A DNA stretch of 44,943 nucleotides from JBLHKS01 sp047620505 (GCA_047620505.1 JBLHKS010000037.1:1-44943), one strand, 5' to 3'; shown: positions 7,150-16,114, counted from the stretch's first letter. Made by a program: numbers and translations. The notes: generated by a model not told the origin, from the letters alone.

Positions 7150-10073
7150 CGAAGGCGAATGATAAACTTGAGCAGCCCCCGCGAATTTCCAGACTCATCC
7201 AGCGAACCGACGATGTGAACGTTCTCCGTCAGCTTCACTGCGGTCTCAGACCTGAATCGACCGGTCCCAACATCAATCGTGTCGACGCTCACTTCAACCT
7301 TCTCTCGCAGCAATTCCGCATATTCATTGTTCTCAGCGGCGCCGGGCATGACTTTGCGCCCGACGCGGCGGAAGGCGTCCTGCAAAACCAGAATCGCCGC
7401 TTTGGATGCGACCACGCCGCCATCTTGCAGCTCGCTGCTGGTGCTTCCGGTCGCGAGAAGGCTTACGATCTCCGACTCCACAAGGGGCGGTTGCGAGGAC
7501 AAGATGTATTCGGGCTTTCGCACAGTCCCGAACACGTGGATTTCGACGCGATAGTTGCCGACCACCGACTCCCCGCGGAAGCTAACCGCAGGGTTGAAGA
7601 GCCCGCTTTCCGGTGTGAATGTCAGGGCCGCGCCCGGCAGGGATTTCAGCTGCGAAAACGGCAGCGTGGCCCGCGCTTGAGCCAGTTCAATTTTGCCAGC
7701 GGCGACCGGGGCGCCGAGAGTCCCGGTCAGTTTCAAATCGCCCACGATGTCCGCCGTGGCGAGGTTTCCGCGAACGAGAAACGGTTCCTCCGCCGCAATT
7801 CGCATATCGAGCGTCCAGTCCTCAAACGGCGCGACGTGGAGACCCGGTGGCCTCGATTTTTTCACGTCCAGCAACGGAACTTTGTCCGGAGTCGCGGCGG
7901 CCGGGAGCCGTTTCGTGGTCAGCATGCCAAGGGGGAGAATCTCGATTTCCTTCGAATACCGGCTCTGCGCGATCAGCAGCTGCCCGGTCAGCGCGGCGGA
8001 TTTCCAGGAACCTTTCAGACTGACATTTCCGTTCGCGCGCAGGTTCAAATCCTCTGTCCGCGCGATCAAAGTTTCGCGCGCGGTCAGGCGCAAATCGAAT
8101 TCCGGGGAGGCGATTTTCTGGAGACCGACCTTCCCCGTGAGTTCGAACGGACCACCCGCGATCTCGCCGCGAAACTCGGTGATCGCCATCGATTCGCCAT
8201 CGAAATCCAGCTGAATCCGGATGTCTGTCAGGGTTGGGATTTCCTGGCGGACAAACCGGATTCGAGGCGCGCCGACGAGGATCCTGCCGGTCAAATTGGG
8301 CGCGCCGATCGTCCCACCCGCTTCCAGATTTACCGTGGCCTTGCCTTCGGCCTGACGAATCGAAGGCAGATGCGCGCGAAGTTTATCGAGATTCAGATCC
8401 GTTGCCGCCACAGTTGCTACGAGCGGCTCGCTGAACATCGCTTTCGGCTCACGACTCCAGGTTTCCGGATGAAAATCCATCGAGCCACGGATGAGTATCG
8501 GCGAAAATTCCCCATGCGTTGCCTGCCCATCAATTGTCAGCTTGCCGTCGGCGACACCGAGGTCGAGCGAGACGTCAAAGCTCGAATCATCGTAACCGCC
8601 AACCATTCCTTCGGTCAGGCGGATCGTGCCTTCGGCCTGCAACGCGCCGAGCGGGCCAGACGCCGTGAGTTTGCCATTGAGAACGCCGCGGATCGACGGA
8701 TCGACCCCGATCAGAACCAGCAGCTGCTCCAAGCGCAAATCATTCGATTCGGCCTCCACTTCAACCGCTTCGGCCTGCTGCCAGAATGGCGTTGCGGGAT
8801 CGAAAGGGATGCTAACGTTGGCGGACGCGAGTTTCTGCTCGCCAGCCAGCAGTTGCAGGTTTTCCAAGCGCAATCGCCGGTTCTCAAACCCGGCCTTCCC
8901 CGTCAGCGTCAGGTCCTCCGTTTCAAAGCGGAACTCCGGAATAGCAAAGCTGTCAGGGGCGTAGTCTCCCGAAAGCGAACCCGAAACCGGCGGACCTTCC
9001 GCGATCGAAAGCTCTTCCAAGCCGAGTTCGCCGCTTCCGGAATGCCCGTCCGCGCCACCGCCGCCTTTCCATTTGAACTCGGCTCCACCAGTCAGCGGCA
9101 GCCCGAAATCCACGAGCGATTTCAGCGTCGCGACGAGTTCTCCGGAGTAGGTTTTGCCTGACAGATCGACCTCGCCGGCGACGGTCGCCGTGTTCTCAGG
9201 CGAACTCAGCGTCAGGTCGAATTTCGCACGGTCCCAGCTTGGGAGTTTGACATCGCCAGCCAGAACGAAAACTGCGTTGTCGGCGACTTTGCCCTGAAAC
9301 GTTTCGATCGTCAGCCGATCGTCCACGAATTTCAGTTGAATCGCAATCTCGCTCAACGGCGGCGCGGCTTCGCTCTGGAATCGCAACGCCGAAGCTTTGG
9401 CGGTTAGGTTTCCGGTTATCACGGGAGAGTCGAAAGTTCCTGACACGCCCAGATCGGCGGAAGCCTGACCGGCCAGCTCGGGAATCCACGGCGCGAAATC
9501 ACGGACGAAGCCCAAGTCCGTAGACGGGGCCCGCAGGGACACCTCGATCGGCTCCGTGCGAAACGAATCCGGATCGCGGCTCCAAACTTGCGGGTGAATT
9601 CCCATTTCCGCTCGAATCTCAATCGGCTCCAGCTCCGGTCGAACCGCCTGTCCGTCCAGCGTAAGTCGCTCATCCTGGATTTCCAGATTCACGGCGAGGT
9701 TTGTCCCCTCGCTTACCAGATTCACTGAGACTTTCGCGACCAGCTCGCTTGGGGAACCGACGACATTCCAAGTCAGCCCGCCAGTCCCTTCCACCGGCAG
9801 CTGCTGGAGACCGAACGATCGCAGAAGCGGATCGATCGAGGCGAGTTTCCGGCTGGCGACCGAGCCCTCAGTTTCGAAGTTTCCGCTCGCGAGATCGATT
9901 CGCCCCGTTCCCTCCGCAAGGTCTGAGCTGAGCACCGCAGCCAGCTGATTCGGCTCCGGCACCGTCAGCCGCAGCGTGAACGGCGTCGAAACTCCCTCAG
10001 CCGACACCTCCGCTTTGATTTCGGCGTCGCCGCTGAGAACTCCGGTTTTTCCGACCGTCGCGTTTCCGTTCAC
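7146..10073 (-). CDS. tamB: TamB-like protein, C-terminal part (DUF490/AsmA-like)
   Basis: This 975-residue frame consists of repeating amphipathic beta segments (for example ALRFQSEAAPPLSEIAIQLK, PRIRFVRQEIPTLTDIRIQL). It ends in the TamB C-terminal domain with GSTSSELQDGGVVASKAAIL and VGSLDESGNSRGLLKFIIRL. TamB proteins span the periplasm as a beta-groove between inner membrane and the TamA barrel. The frame opens with a GTG at 10073 that overlaps the stop of the preceding frame by 4 bp and has no signal peptide or anchor. The sequence reads sensibly upstream of that GTG in this frame (ETPDLSLVVNG). The two frames therefore appear to be one gene broken by a single-base shift at the A5 run at 10098-10102. 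If translated alone the product could not be exported. Confidence 0.8.
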   Translation of the reverse strand: MNGNATVGKTGVLSGDAEIKAEVSAEGVSTPFTLRLTVPEPNQLAAVLSSDLAEGTGRIDLASGNFETEGSVASRKLASIDPLLRSFGLQQLPVEGTGGLTWNVVGSPSELVAKVSVNLVSEGTNLAVNLEIQDERLTLDGQAVRPELEPIEIRAEMGIHPQVWSRDPDSFRTEPIEVSLRAPSTDLGFVRDFAPWIPELAGQASADLGVSGTFDSPVITGNLTAKASALRFQSEAAPPLSEIAIQLKFVDDRLTIETFQGKVADNAVFVLAGDVKLPSWDRAKFDLTLSSPENTATVAGEVDLSGKTYSGELVATLKSLVDFGLPLTGGAEFKWKGGGGADGHSGSGELGLEELSIAEGPPVSGSLSGDYAPDSFAIPEFRFETEDLTLTGKAGFENRRLRLENLQLLAGEQKLASANVSIPFDPATPFWQQAEAVEVEAESNDLRLEQLLVLIGVDPSIRGVLNGKLTASGPLGALQAEGTIRLTEGMVGGYDDSSFDVSLDLGVADGKLTIDGQATHGEFSPILIRGSMDFHPETWSREPKAMFSEPLVATVAATDLNLDKLRAHLPSIRQAEGKATVNLEAGGTIGAPNLTGRILVGAPRIRFVRQEIPTLTDIRIQLDFDGESMAITEFRGEIAGGPFELTGKVGLQKIASPEFDLRLTARETLIARTEDLNLRANGNVSLKGSWKSAALTGQLLIAQSRYSKEIEILPLGMLTTKRLPAAATPDKVPLLDVKKSRPPGLHVAPFEDWTLDMRIAAEEPFLVRGNLATADIVGDLKLTGTLGAPVAAGKIELAQARATLPFSQLKSLPGAALTFTPESGLFNPAVSFRGESVVGNYRVEIHVFGTVRKPEYILSSQPPLVESEIVSLLATGSTSSELQDGGVVASKAAILVLQDAFRRVGRKVMPGAAENNEYAELLREKVEVSVDTIDVGTGRFRSETAVKLTENVHIVGSLDESGNSRGLLKFIIRLR

Positions 10074-11023
10074 GACGAGGCTGAGGTCCGGAGTTTCTTT
10101 TTCAGGAAGACCGCCTCGCTCACCTCGGCCAGAAGCGCGATCTCGCTGGCGCCTTCGATCGTGAGATCCAATTTCGTCACCTTCCCGAGAACGGGTTTCT
10201 CACCCAGAAACGTCAGGAATTCTCCGAGATCGGCCACACCAGCCGTCAGTCTGGCCTGGATTTTTTTTCCCGGCCCCGCATCGATCGTGAATTCTCCTTC
10301 GAAGGCCTCGACTATCAGTTTCGCGGCCGGTTCGGGCGTCGGCGAAAACTCTAACGAACGCAGAATCAGGGCATCGGTCAGGGTCAGATCACGCAGCGCG
10401 AAGGCGTCCGGCGTCCAGCTGTGAGCCGCGTTCAGATCCGCCCATTCGGAGCCTCCCGGCGCCACAAATCGATCAACCTTCAGCGATCCGTCTTTCCCGG
10501 GCCGATGCTGAAAATCAAGACCGCTGAACCCGAAAACAACTTCACCAGAATCGTGGGCTTTCAGCTCGAAATCCATTTTCCGGACATCGATTCGCGCGCC
10601 TGCCAAACGCAGGAAATCCAGATTCACCGGCTTCGGCTCGCTGGCTTCCGTCTCCTCGCTTTTGGTCTCGATGCGAATCCGGACCCCGCCGATTTCCACG
10701 CGGTCCACCGCTTCAAAAACCTTTCCGCGCAGCGCGGTCAGGACTGAAAAGTCCACTTCAGCGCGATCGATCCTCAACTCCTTGAGCTCCATGGTTCCGG
10801 TCATCACCAGATCGCTGAGCCGCGCGCCGCCAACCAGCGTTCCGTCAAATTCGAACTCCCCCTGCATGCCCGCCTTTGCGAAGCCGCGCTCGATCTGCCA
10901 GACCGCGATCGCGCGAAAAATCGGCCCGTTGACGAGAATTCCCGTGAGAACGACAACGCCGATCCAAATAGTCCACTTTCGCCAACGGCGGCGGCGGTTT
11001 GGAAGGTTCTCGGTGTCTGACAT
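10070..11023 (-). CDS. tamB: TamB-like protein, N-terminal part with inner-membrane anchor
   Basis: The 317-residue product starts MSDTENLPNRRRRWRKWTIW. A very basic stretch is followed by one membrane helix (IWIGVVVLTGILVNGPIF), the classic N-terminal anchor of TamB/AsmA-like proteins. The AsmA-like beta part follows (ELRIDRAEVDFSVLTALRGK, VDRVEIGGVRIRIET). The frame ends abruptly at FLKKKLRTSASS, right after the run CTGAAAAAGAAAC; with one more A the reading becomes LKKETPDLSLVVNG and runs on into the 975-residue frame. The ATG at 11023 is preferred over a TTG at 11041. tilS diverges from here, so the operon promoter lies in or near the short gap 11024-11152. Confidence 0.75.
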   Translation of the reverse strand: MSDTENLPNRRRRWRKWTIWIGVVVLTGILVNGPIFRAIAVWQIERGFAKAGMQGEFEFDGTLVGGARLSDLVMTGTMELKELRIDRAEVDFSVLTALRGKVFEAVDRVEIGGVRIRIETKSEETEASEPKPVNLDFLRLAGARIDVRKMDFELKAHDSGEVVFGFSGLDFQHRPGKDGSLKVDRFVAPGGSEWADLNAAHSWTPDAFALRDLTLTDALILRSLEFSPTPEPAAKLIVEAFEGEFTIDAGPGKKIQARLTAGVADLGEFLTFLGEKPVLGKVTKLDLTIEGASEIALLAEVSEAVFLKKKLRTSASS

Positions 11024-11071
11024 TCGGCGTTCGGGGACCAATAAATTAACCGGACAAGCAGTCGGCGTCGA

Positions 11072-12058
11072 ATGAGGATTTCATTTTCAGTCTGGAGCGG
11101 CGAATCTGGAAAAATCGGTATTTTTTCCAGCCACTTTGCGATACCAAAGCGTGTGAAAAATCTGACTGCCCAATTTCCGGTTTCCGAGCGCTACCTGCTC
11201 GGAATCTCAGGCGGGCGGGACTCGACGGCGCTCCTGCAGCTGCTGGCTGAGGCAGGTTATCGCGATCTCGTCCTTTGTCATCTGAATCACCAGCTCAGAG
11301 CGAAGGAGTCCGATCTCGACGCGGAGTTTGTTTGCGAGCTCGCGCGGGAAAACGGGTTCGAAGTAGAAATCGGCGTCGAGAACATCCGGCAGCGAGGCGG
11401 CTCGATCGAAACCGCGGCTCGAGCGGCGCGGCACGCGTTCTTCCGGCGTTGTGCGGAGAAATTCGGGACGAACCGGGTTTTCCTCGCCCATCACGCCGAC
11501 GACCAGATCGAGACCGTCCTCATGAATATGTTCCGTGGGGCGGGCGCGCCTGGTCTCGCTGGCATGGAGACCGTCACCGAGATCGAAGGCCTGAAATTGA
11601 TCCGTCCGCTGCTTGAAACGCCGCAAGCCGATTTGCCAATTCCTCCAAAATTTCGTGAAGACGCCAGCAACGCGTCGGCCGAATTTCTCCGCAATCGAAT
11701 CCGGCACGACGTGATTCCCGCAATCTGCTCAGCGACCGGCCGGGATTTGAAATCCGTCCTCCGCACCGCCGAAATCCTTCGCGAAGAAGACGCGGCGCTC
11801 GCAGCGATGACCCAGATTCAGCTCCAGCAGCTGCTGGACGGCGATCGTCTCCGTGCGCCGGAACTTCGCGAACTTCCGATCGCTCTGCAGCGCCGAGTGA
11901 TCCGCGCCTGGCTCGCGCAGCAGTCGGTTGTCGATCTCAGTTTCGACAATATCGAGAACGTCCGCGGGCTCCTCGCTCCGGATTCGCGGATCGCCAAAAT
12001 TAACCTCGCCGCCGGTCGCCACGTGCGCCGACGGGAAAAGCGGCTTTTTCTGGAGTAA
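11072..12058 (+). CDS. tilS: tRNA(Ile)-lysidine synthase
   Basis: TilS converts the wobble cytidine of the CAU-anticodon tRNA(Ile) to lysidine using ATP and lysine. The PP-loop SGGRDS is at residues 46-51. It is followed by the family blocks CHLNHQLR, AHHADDQIETVLMNMFRG and FREDASNASAEFLRNRIRH. At 328 residues it is a short-form TilS with only a brief C-terminal part. The stretch between RPLL and EDASN is about five residues shorter than in E. coli TilS, and reads PQADLPIPPKF, unlike the usual helix. The ATG at 11072 gives a 27-residue extension before V28; a GTG at 11153 would start nearer the conserved core and leave a 130-bp divergent promoter region with tamB. Confidence 0.9.
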   Translation: MRISFSVWSGESGKIGIFSSHFAIPKRVKNLTAQFPVSERYLLGISGGRDSTALLQLLAEAGYRDLVLCHLNHQLRAKESDLDAEFVCELARENGFEVEIGVENIRQRGGSIETAARAARHAFFRRCAEKFGTNRVFLAHHADDQIETVLMNMFRGAGAPGLAGMETVTEIEGLKLIRPLLETPQADLPIPPKFREDASNASAEFLRNRIRHDVIPAICSATGRDLKSVLRTAEILREEDAALAAMTQIQLQQLLDGDRLRAPELRELPIALQRRVIRAWLAQQSVVDLSFDNIENVRGLLAPDSRIAKINLAAGRHVRRREKRLFLE

Positions 12059-12064
12059 CCCGGT

Positions 12065-13105
12065 TCAAACGCGCCCCAGAATCCGGTCCAACGAGTCATT
12101 CGTCTGGTAAATCAAAGCCTCGGGGTAGTGCGGGTAGGGATGAAAATATTCGAATGTCAGGTAGCCCTCGTAGCCCACGAGATCGAGCGCTTCGATCACC
12201 GCTGGCCAGTCGGTCGTTCCGTCTAACAATGGCCGAAAACACTCGAGCGAGTGGTCCGTCCCCTTCTTCGTGAACTCCTTGAGATGGACGTTCTGCGTTC
12301 GGTTTCCCAGCAACCTCGCCCAGTGCTCAGGAAATTGATATTCCATGATGTTGCCCGTGTCGAAATGCACTTTGAGCCGCTCGCTCGAAAAGTGATCGAC
12401 GAACGCGTTCATCTCCATCGGCGTCATGAGATAGCCGTTGAAAAAGATGTTTTCGATGTTCATCGACACGCCCAATTTCTCCGCTTTCGGCAGCAGCTGC
12501 TCGATCGCTGCTTTCGCGCGCTGATCGCAAATGTCGTTAGGCACCGGCTCGTGATCGTCGCGCCACGGGATGTGCACCGCGCCTGGAACGACGAGCAAAT
12601 TCTCAACTCCAAGGTCATGCGCGGCCTGCGTCATTTTGCCGGCCAGCTCGATTCCTTCGGCGCGTTTGTCAGGGTCGTTGCTCGACAGCGGATACGGCCA
12701 GAAGAGAAACGAACAGAGCCCGCTGATCTCGATCCCGATGTCGTCAGCCATCTTGCGGATCTTCGTGTACTCAGCCGTGCCGGACTTCGGCGAAAGGTCA
12801 TTATCGAGGTCGTAGTTCAGCTCGATCCCGTCGAATCCGGCGTCCTTCGCAAGTTGAAAGCACTCGCGCAGATTCATGCGATCTGGATAAGGAAACGCCC
12901 ACTGATTGATGGACTTCTTCATCTTGTCGTAGCGCTTCGGCGACGCACTGCGGTCGTCGGCCGCCTTCAAATCGGATTCCTGGGCGGAAATCGTGCCAGC
13001 AGCTGCTGCCGCTCCAGCGCCGATTGCGGCGGCGGATCGAAGGAGGTTACGGCGGGAAATCGCGCCGGGACGCGGGTGGATATTCTCTGGGTTTTCAATC
13101 GGCAT
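12065..13105 (-). CDS. Tat-exported TIM-barrel sugar-phosphate isomerase/epimerase-like protein
   Basis: The 346-residue product begins with a twin-arginine signal: SRRNLLRSAAAIGAGAAAAA with RR at residues 18-19. The enzyme would therefore be folded in the cytoplasm and exported. The body is an AP-endonuclease-family-2 TIM barrel (xylose-isomerase-like). Visible parts include FDGIELNYDLDND, SMNIENIFFNGY, VHFDTGNIMEY and NVHLKEFTKKG; these contain the Glu/Asp/His positions that bind metal in this family. Relatives include hydroxypyruvate isomerase and myo-inosose or keto-sugar epimerases; the substrate cannot be told. The stop lies 7 bp from the convergent tilS stop. A -10 element five bases before the ATG suggests a leaderless message (see promoter entry). 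Confidence 0.85.
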   Translation of the reverse strand: MPIENPENIHPRPGAISRRNLLRSAAAIGAGAAAAAGTISAQESDLKAADDRSASPKRYDKMKKSINQWAFPYPDRMNLRECFQLAKDAGFDGIELNYDLDNDLSPKSGTAEYTKIRKMADDIGIEISGLCSFLFWPYPLSSNDPDKRAEGIELAGKMTQAAHDLGVENLLVVPGAVHIPWRDDHEPVPNDICDQRAKAAIEQLLPKAEKLGVSMNIENIFFNGYLMTPMEMNAFVDHFSSERLKVHFDTGNIMEYQFPEHWARLLGNRTQNVHLKEFTKKGTDHSLECFRPLLDGTTDWPAVIEALDLVGYEGYLTFEYFHPYPHYPEALIYQTNDSLDRILGRV

Positions 13106-13110
13106 GACTG

Positions 13111-13139
13111 ATTCTAGTCTTCAACTCGGACTGGCGTAA
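13111..13139 (-). promoter_or_regulatory. Promoter giving a probably leaderless mRNA for the Tat TIM-barrel gene
   Basis: On the minus strand a TAGAAT -10 element (13111-13116) lies only 5 bases from the ATG at 13105-13103. A TTTACG/TTACGC -35-like hexamer lies 17-18 bases upstream. Transcription would start at or within a base or two of the ATG. No Shine-Dalgarno sequence is present. Confidence 0.45.
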
Positions 13140-13172
13140 AGCTCGGAGCCGAGCGAGTTTGCATTCCTAATC

Positions 13173-14402
13173 ATGGGTCTAATTCGAGCCATCTTCATGG
13201 GTTTGCGCGAGATCTGGGGCCACAAAGTGCGCTCCACCCTAACGCTGTTCTGCGTTCTACTCGGCGTGATGTCCGTCGTCGTCACCGTCGGCTACATGAA
13301 GGGGATGACCGCTGGCTGGCGGACCTGGCTGAACGAGCGCGGCGGTCTCGAGCGGCTTCGCGTGAACCAGGAAAACGTGCCGGAAGAAATGGAGCACCTC
13401 GCTTCGCTTTCGCCCGGCCGAACCCTAGCCGATGCGCGCGCGATCGAGCGACACGTGGATTTCGTCCGCGCCGTCTCGCCCGTGATCGAAATGCGCGGAC
13501 AATCGATACTGCGCGGATCACGGACTTCGAGACCGTATCAGCTCGATGGCTGCGAGCCCCAGCTCCTGGACGTTGAAAAATTCGAAGTCGGAAACGGCCG
13601 ATTCATCACGGATCTGGACAATCACCTCAAAAGCCAGGTGATGGTGATCGGAACTCACGTCGTTAGCGAACTTTTCAAACCAAACGAGGATCCGATCGGC
13701 GAGCTTGTTCAATTTCACGGGATGCCTTTCGTCATCGTTGGCGTGATCAAACACTACCAGATGCCGCGAGGCGAAAACTGGCTTCGCTGGAAAAACGACG
13801 TCGCGTTCATTCCGTTGCGCACGGCTCAGCACAGGATCACGAACAACGGCGAGATTCAGGATCTTGACGTGAAAGTTGAGAACGTCGCGCACCTTGACGC
13901 GGCCGTTGATCAGATCGAGAACGTGATGCTTCGGATGCATCGCGGTGTGCCGGATTTCGAGGTTAGCACCTCGGAAAACATGAGCGAGAACGTCGAGAAG
14001 CAAGAAAAGACGATGCTGACAGCGGGCGGCGCGATTTCGCTGATCACGATGATCGTCGGCGGAATCGGGATCATGAATTTGATGCTCGCGTCGATCAACG
14101 AACGCGTTCGCGAGATCGGAATCCGCAAATCCGTCGGCGCGCGCCCGAGCGATATATTCTTCCAGTTCTGCGTTGAATCGGTTACGCTCTGCATCCTCGG
14201 AGGAGTCGCCGGAGTCGCGCTGGGGCAGGGTGTGATTTATTGGCTTCAGCAGGTGATGACCGAATCGGAGCCGCCGGCCTACACGGTTTTTGGAGTCGTC
14301 GCCGGGTTCACAGCGAGCGTCACGATTGGCGTTCTCGCCGGGATTTATCCAGCCTTTCGCGCGTCGCGTCTGGATCCGATCGAGGCGCTCCGCTACGAGT
14401 AA
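13173..14402 (+). CDS. MacB/FtsX-type ABC transporter permease
   Basis: The 409-residue product has the MacB_PCD plus FtsX layout. It has an N-terminal amphipathic segment and helix (HKVRSTLTLFCVLLGVMSVVVTVGYM), then a periplasmic domain of about 230 residues. Three C-terminal helices follow (SLITMIVGGIGIMNLMLASI, SVTLCILGGVAGVALGQGVI, VTIGVLAGIYPAFRA). The block NERVREIGIRKSVGARPSDI is the conserved cytoplasmic coupling loop, and PAFRASRLDPIEALRYE the canonical C-terminus. Such permeases export lipoproteins, peptides or toxins, or transmit force to the cell wall. The probable ATPase partner (14415-15098) is encoded on the opposite strand, converging at a 12-bp gap, so they are not co-transcribed. 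Confidence 0.9.
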   Translation: MGLIRAIFMGLREIWGHKVRSTLTLFCVLLGVMSVVVTVGYMKGMTAGWRTWLNERGGLERLRVNQENVPEEMEHLASLSPGRTLADARAIERHVDFVRAVSPVIEMRGQSILRGSRTSRPYQLDGCEPQLLDVEKFEVGNGRFITDLDNHLKSQVMVIGTHVVSELFKPNEDPIGELVQFHGMPFVIVGVIKHYQMPRGENWLRWKNDVAFIPLRTAQHRITNNGEIQDLDVKVENVAHLDAAVDQIENVMLRMHRGVPDFEVSTSENMSENVEKQEKTMLTAGGAISLITMIVGGIGIMNLMLASINERVREIGIRKSVGARPSDIFFQFCVESVTLCILGGVAGVALGQGVIYWLQQVMTESEPPAYTVFGVVAGFTASVTIGVLAGIYPAFRASRLDPIEALRYE

Positions 14403-14414
14403 TCGAGAGCGAGG

Positions 14415-15098
14415 TCAGTCGAGAATTTTTCCGTCCACGACCGTGATTCGCCGCTTGGCTTGCTCAGCCACTTTGGGATCGTGAGTAACGATGATAACGG
14501 TGCGGCTGCTCTCAGCATGAAGCTGGCGCAAGACATTCAGGATCAGGTTCGCGTTCTCCGTATCGAGGTTACCGGTCGGTTCGTCGGCCAGGATCAATCG
14601 CGGATCGTTCACCAACGCTCGCGCGATCGCGACGCGTTGCCGCTGTCCACCGGAAAGCTGATTTGGGTAGTGCTTAACCCGATCGCCGAGACCGACTAGC
14701 TCAAGAACTTCGCGTGCCCGCTTCTTCGCGTTGCTCGATGAGACCTGCTGGTACTGAAGCGGAAGCATCGTGTTTTCGAGGACGGTAAGCCGCGAGAGTA
14801 AGTTGAAAGCCTGGAAGACGAATCCGATTTTCGTACCCCGAACCGTAGCGCGCCGGCGTTCGCCGAGACGTGAGAGGTCTTCACCATCGAGGAGGATTTT
14901 GCCCTTCGACGCCTGATCCATAAATCCGATGATGTGCATCAGCGTCGACTTTCCCGACCCTGACGCGCCCAGAATCGCGACGAACTCACCTTCGTCGATC
15001 GTCAGGCTGACGTTGTCGAGCGCACGGACTTCGCTCTCGCCCATCTTGTAGATTTTGGAGACGTCGCGAATCTCGAGGACGGGTTTGCGATCGCTCAT
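14415..15098 (-). CDS. ABC transporter ATP-binding protein (LolD/MacB type)
   Basis: The 227-residue ATPase has Walker A GASGSGKST (residues 44-52), Q-loop FVFQAFNLL, signature LSGGQ (148-152), Walker B LILADEPTGNLD and H-loop VTHD. The GLGDR, NPNQLSGGQ-like and NLD features are those of the MacB/LolD/FtsE subfamily that pairs with FtsX-fold permeases. The neighbouring permease at 13173-14402 is the obvious partner. The gene starts 3 bases after the tsaD stop, so it is likely expressed as the last gene of the tig-to-tsaD run rather than with the permease. Confidence 0.9.
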   Translation of the reverse strand: MSDRKPVLEIRDVSKIYKMGESEVRALDNVSLTIDEGEFVAILGASGSGKSTLMHIIGFMDQASKGKILLDGEDLSRLGERRRATVRGTKIGFVFQAFNLLSRLTVLENTMLPLQYQQVSSSNAKKRAREVLELVGLGDRVKHYPNQLSGGQRQRVAIARALVNDPRLILADEPTGNLDTENANLILNVLRQLHAESSRTVIIVTHDPKVAEQAKRRITVVDGKILD

Positions 15099-15101
15099 AA
15101 G

Positions 15102-16112
15102 TCAAAGGATCGGGAGATTCGGATTGATGTCTTCCTCAAAAGAGGACGGAGCGACACCAGATTCAAACTTCAAGGCGGCGACGAAAGCGATCATCGCGGC
15201 GTTGTCAGTGCAGAGCGCGGGCTCGGCGATTCGAAGGTCAAGCCCCGCGGTCAGGCAGGCGGCTGCGAGCTTTTCTCGAAGGGACGCGTTGCAGCTGACG
15301 CCGCCGCTAACGGCGATCGTCCGCTTCCCGGTGTGTTCGGCCGCGGAGAGAGTTTTCTTCACTAACACGTCCACAATCGCGGCCTGAAACGAGGCGCAGA
15401 GATCCGGCAGCTGCTGGCTCCGTTCCTCGGGCGTGAGCTTCTGAAGTTGGTAGAGAAGCGAGGTTTTCAGGCCGCTGAAACTGAATTCAAAATTGCCGCG
15501 TCCCGGCATGCTACGAGGAAACTCGAACGCTTTCGGATTTCCGTTTCGCGCGAGCCGATCGATCTCCGGGCCACCCGGATAAGGCAGGCCGAGCATTTTC
15601 GCTCCTTTGTCGAAAGCTTCGCCCGCAGCGTCGTCGCGAGTTTTCCCAAGAAGCTGGTAATCGCCAAAACCGCCGACGTCGATCAGCATCGTGTGGCCGC
15701 CGCTGACAACTAAGCCGACGCAAGGCTGGATGCCGGCCGGGTTGCCGAGAAAGGGCGAAATGAGATGGCCTTCGAGGTGGTTGATCGCGTAGAACGGGCG
15801 GTTGCGCGCGAGTGCGAGCGCCTTGGCTGCGGTGTTCCCGATGAGGAGCGAACTCGCGAGCCCGGGCCCCGCTGTCGCGGCGAAAACATCGATCGAGCCG
15901 ATTTCGACGCCGGCATTTTGGAGTGCGTGATCGAGCAGCGGGCGGAGCGCGATATTGTGATTTCGCGAAGCGAGTTCAGGGACGACACCGCCGTAAGGCC
16001 GATGCAGTTCGATCTGCGAGGAGATTTCGGTGGCGAGAATTTCGCCGCCATCAGCCGTGATCGCGACCGCCGTTTCGTCACAGGACGTTTCCAAGGCGAG
16101 GATCAACGCCAT
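15102..16112 (-). CDS. tsaD: tRNA N6-threonylcarbamoyladenosine transferase TsaD
   Basis: TsaD transfers the threonylcarbamoyl group to A37 of ANN-decoding tRNAs, working with TsaB, TsaE and TsaC. The 336-residue length is typical. It starts with LALETSCDETAVAI and carries the metal-binding HLEGH motif (H112, H116). VSGGHT and the late blocks FEFSFSGLKTSL, AVSGGVSCNASLRE and CTDNAAMIAF all match the family. The start lies 2 bases past the stop of the processing protease gene, and the ABC ATPase follows within 3 bases, so the three are tightly packed and probably coupled. Confidence 0.95.
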   Translation of the reverse strand: MALILALETSCDETAVAITADGGEILATEISSQIELHRPYGGVVPELASRNHNIALRPLLDHALQNAGVEIGSIDVFAATAGPGLASSLLIGNTAAKALALARNRPFYAINHLEGHLISPFLGNPAGIQPCVGLVVSGGHTMLIDVGGFGDYQLLGKTRDDAAGEAFDKGAKMLGLPYPGGPEIDRLARNGNPKAFEFPRSMPGRGNFEFSFSGLKTSLLYQLQKLTPEERSQQLPDLCASFQAAIVDVLVKKTLSAAEHTGKRTIAVSGGVSCNASLREKLAAACLTAGLDLRIAEPALCTDNAAMIAFVAALKFESGVAPSSFEEDINPNLPIL

Positions 16113-16114
16113 CG

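Noticed and set aside
7131..9161. A 676-codon plus-strand open frame
   Set aside because: It lies wholly antisense to tamB, is rich in Arg/Gln/Phe as expected from the complement of beta-rich GC-rich coding DNA, and resembles no protein.
10098..10102. Classical programmed -1 frameshift site
   Set aside because: The heptamer is G AAA AAG rather than A AAA AAG, so the P-site tRNA would mispair after slipping; I keep it only as one option.
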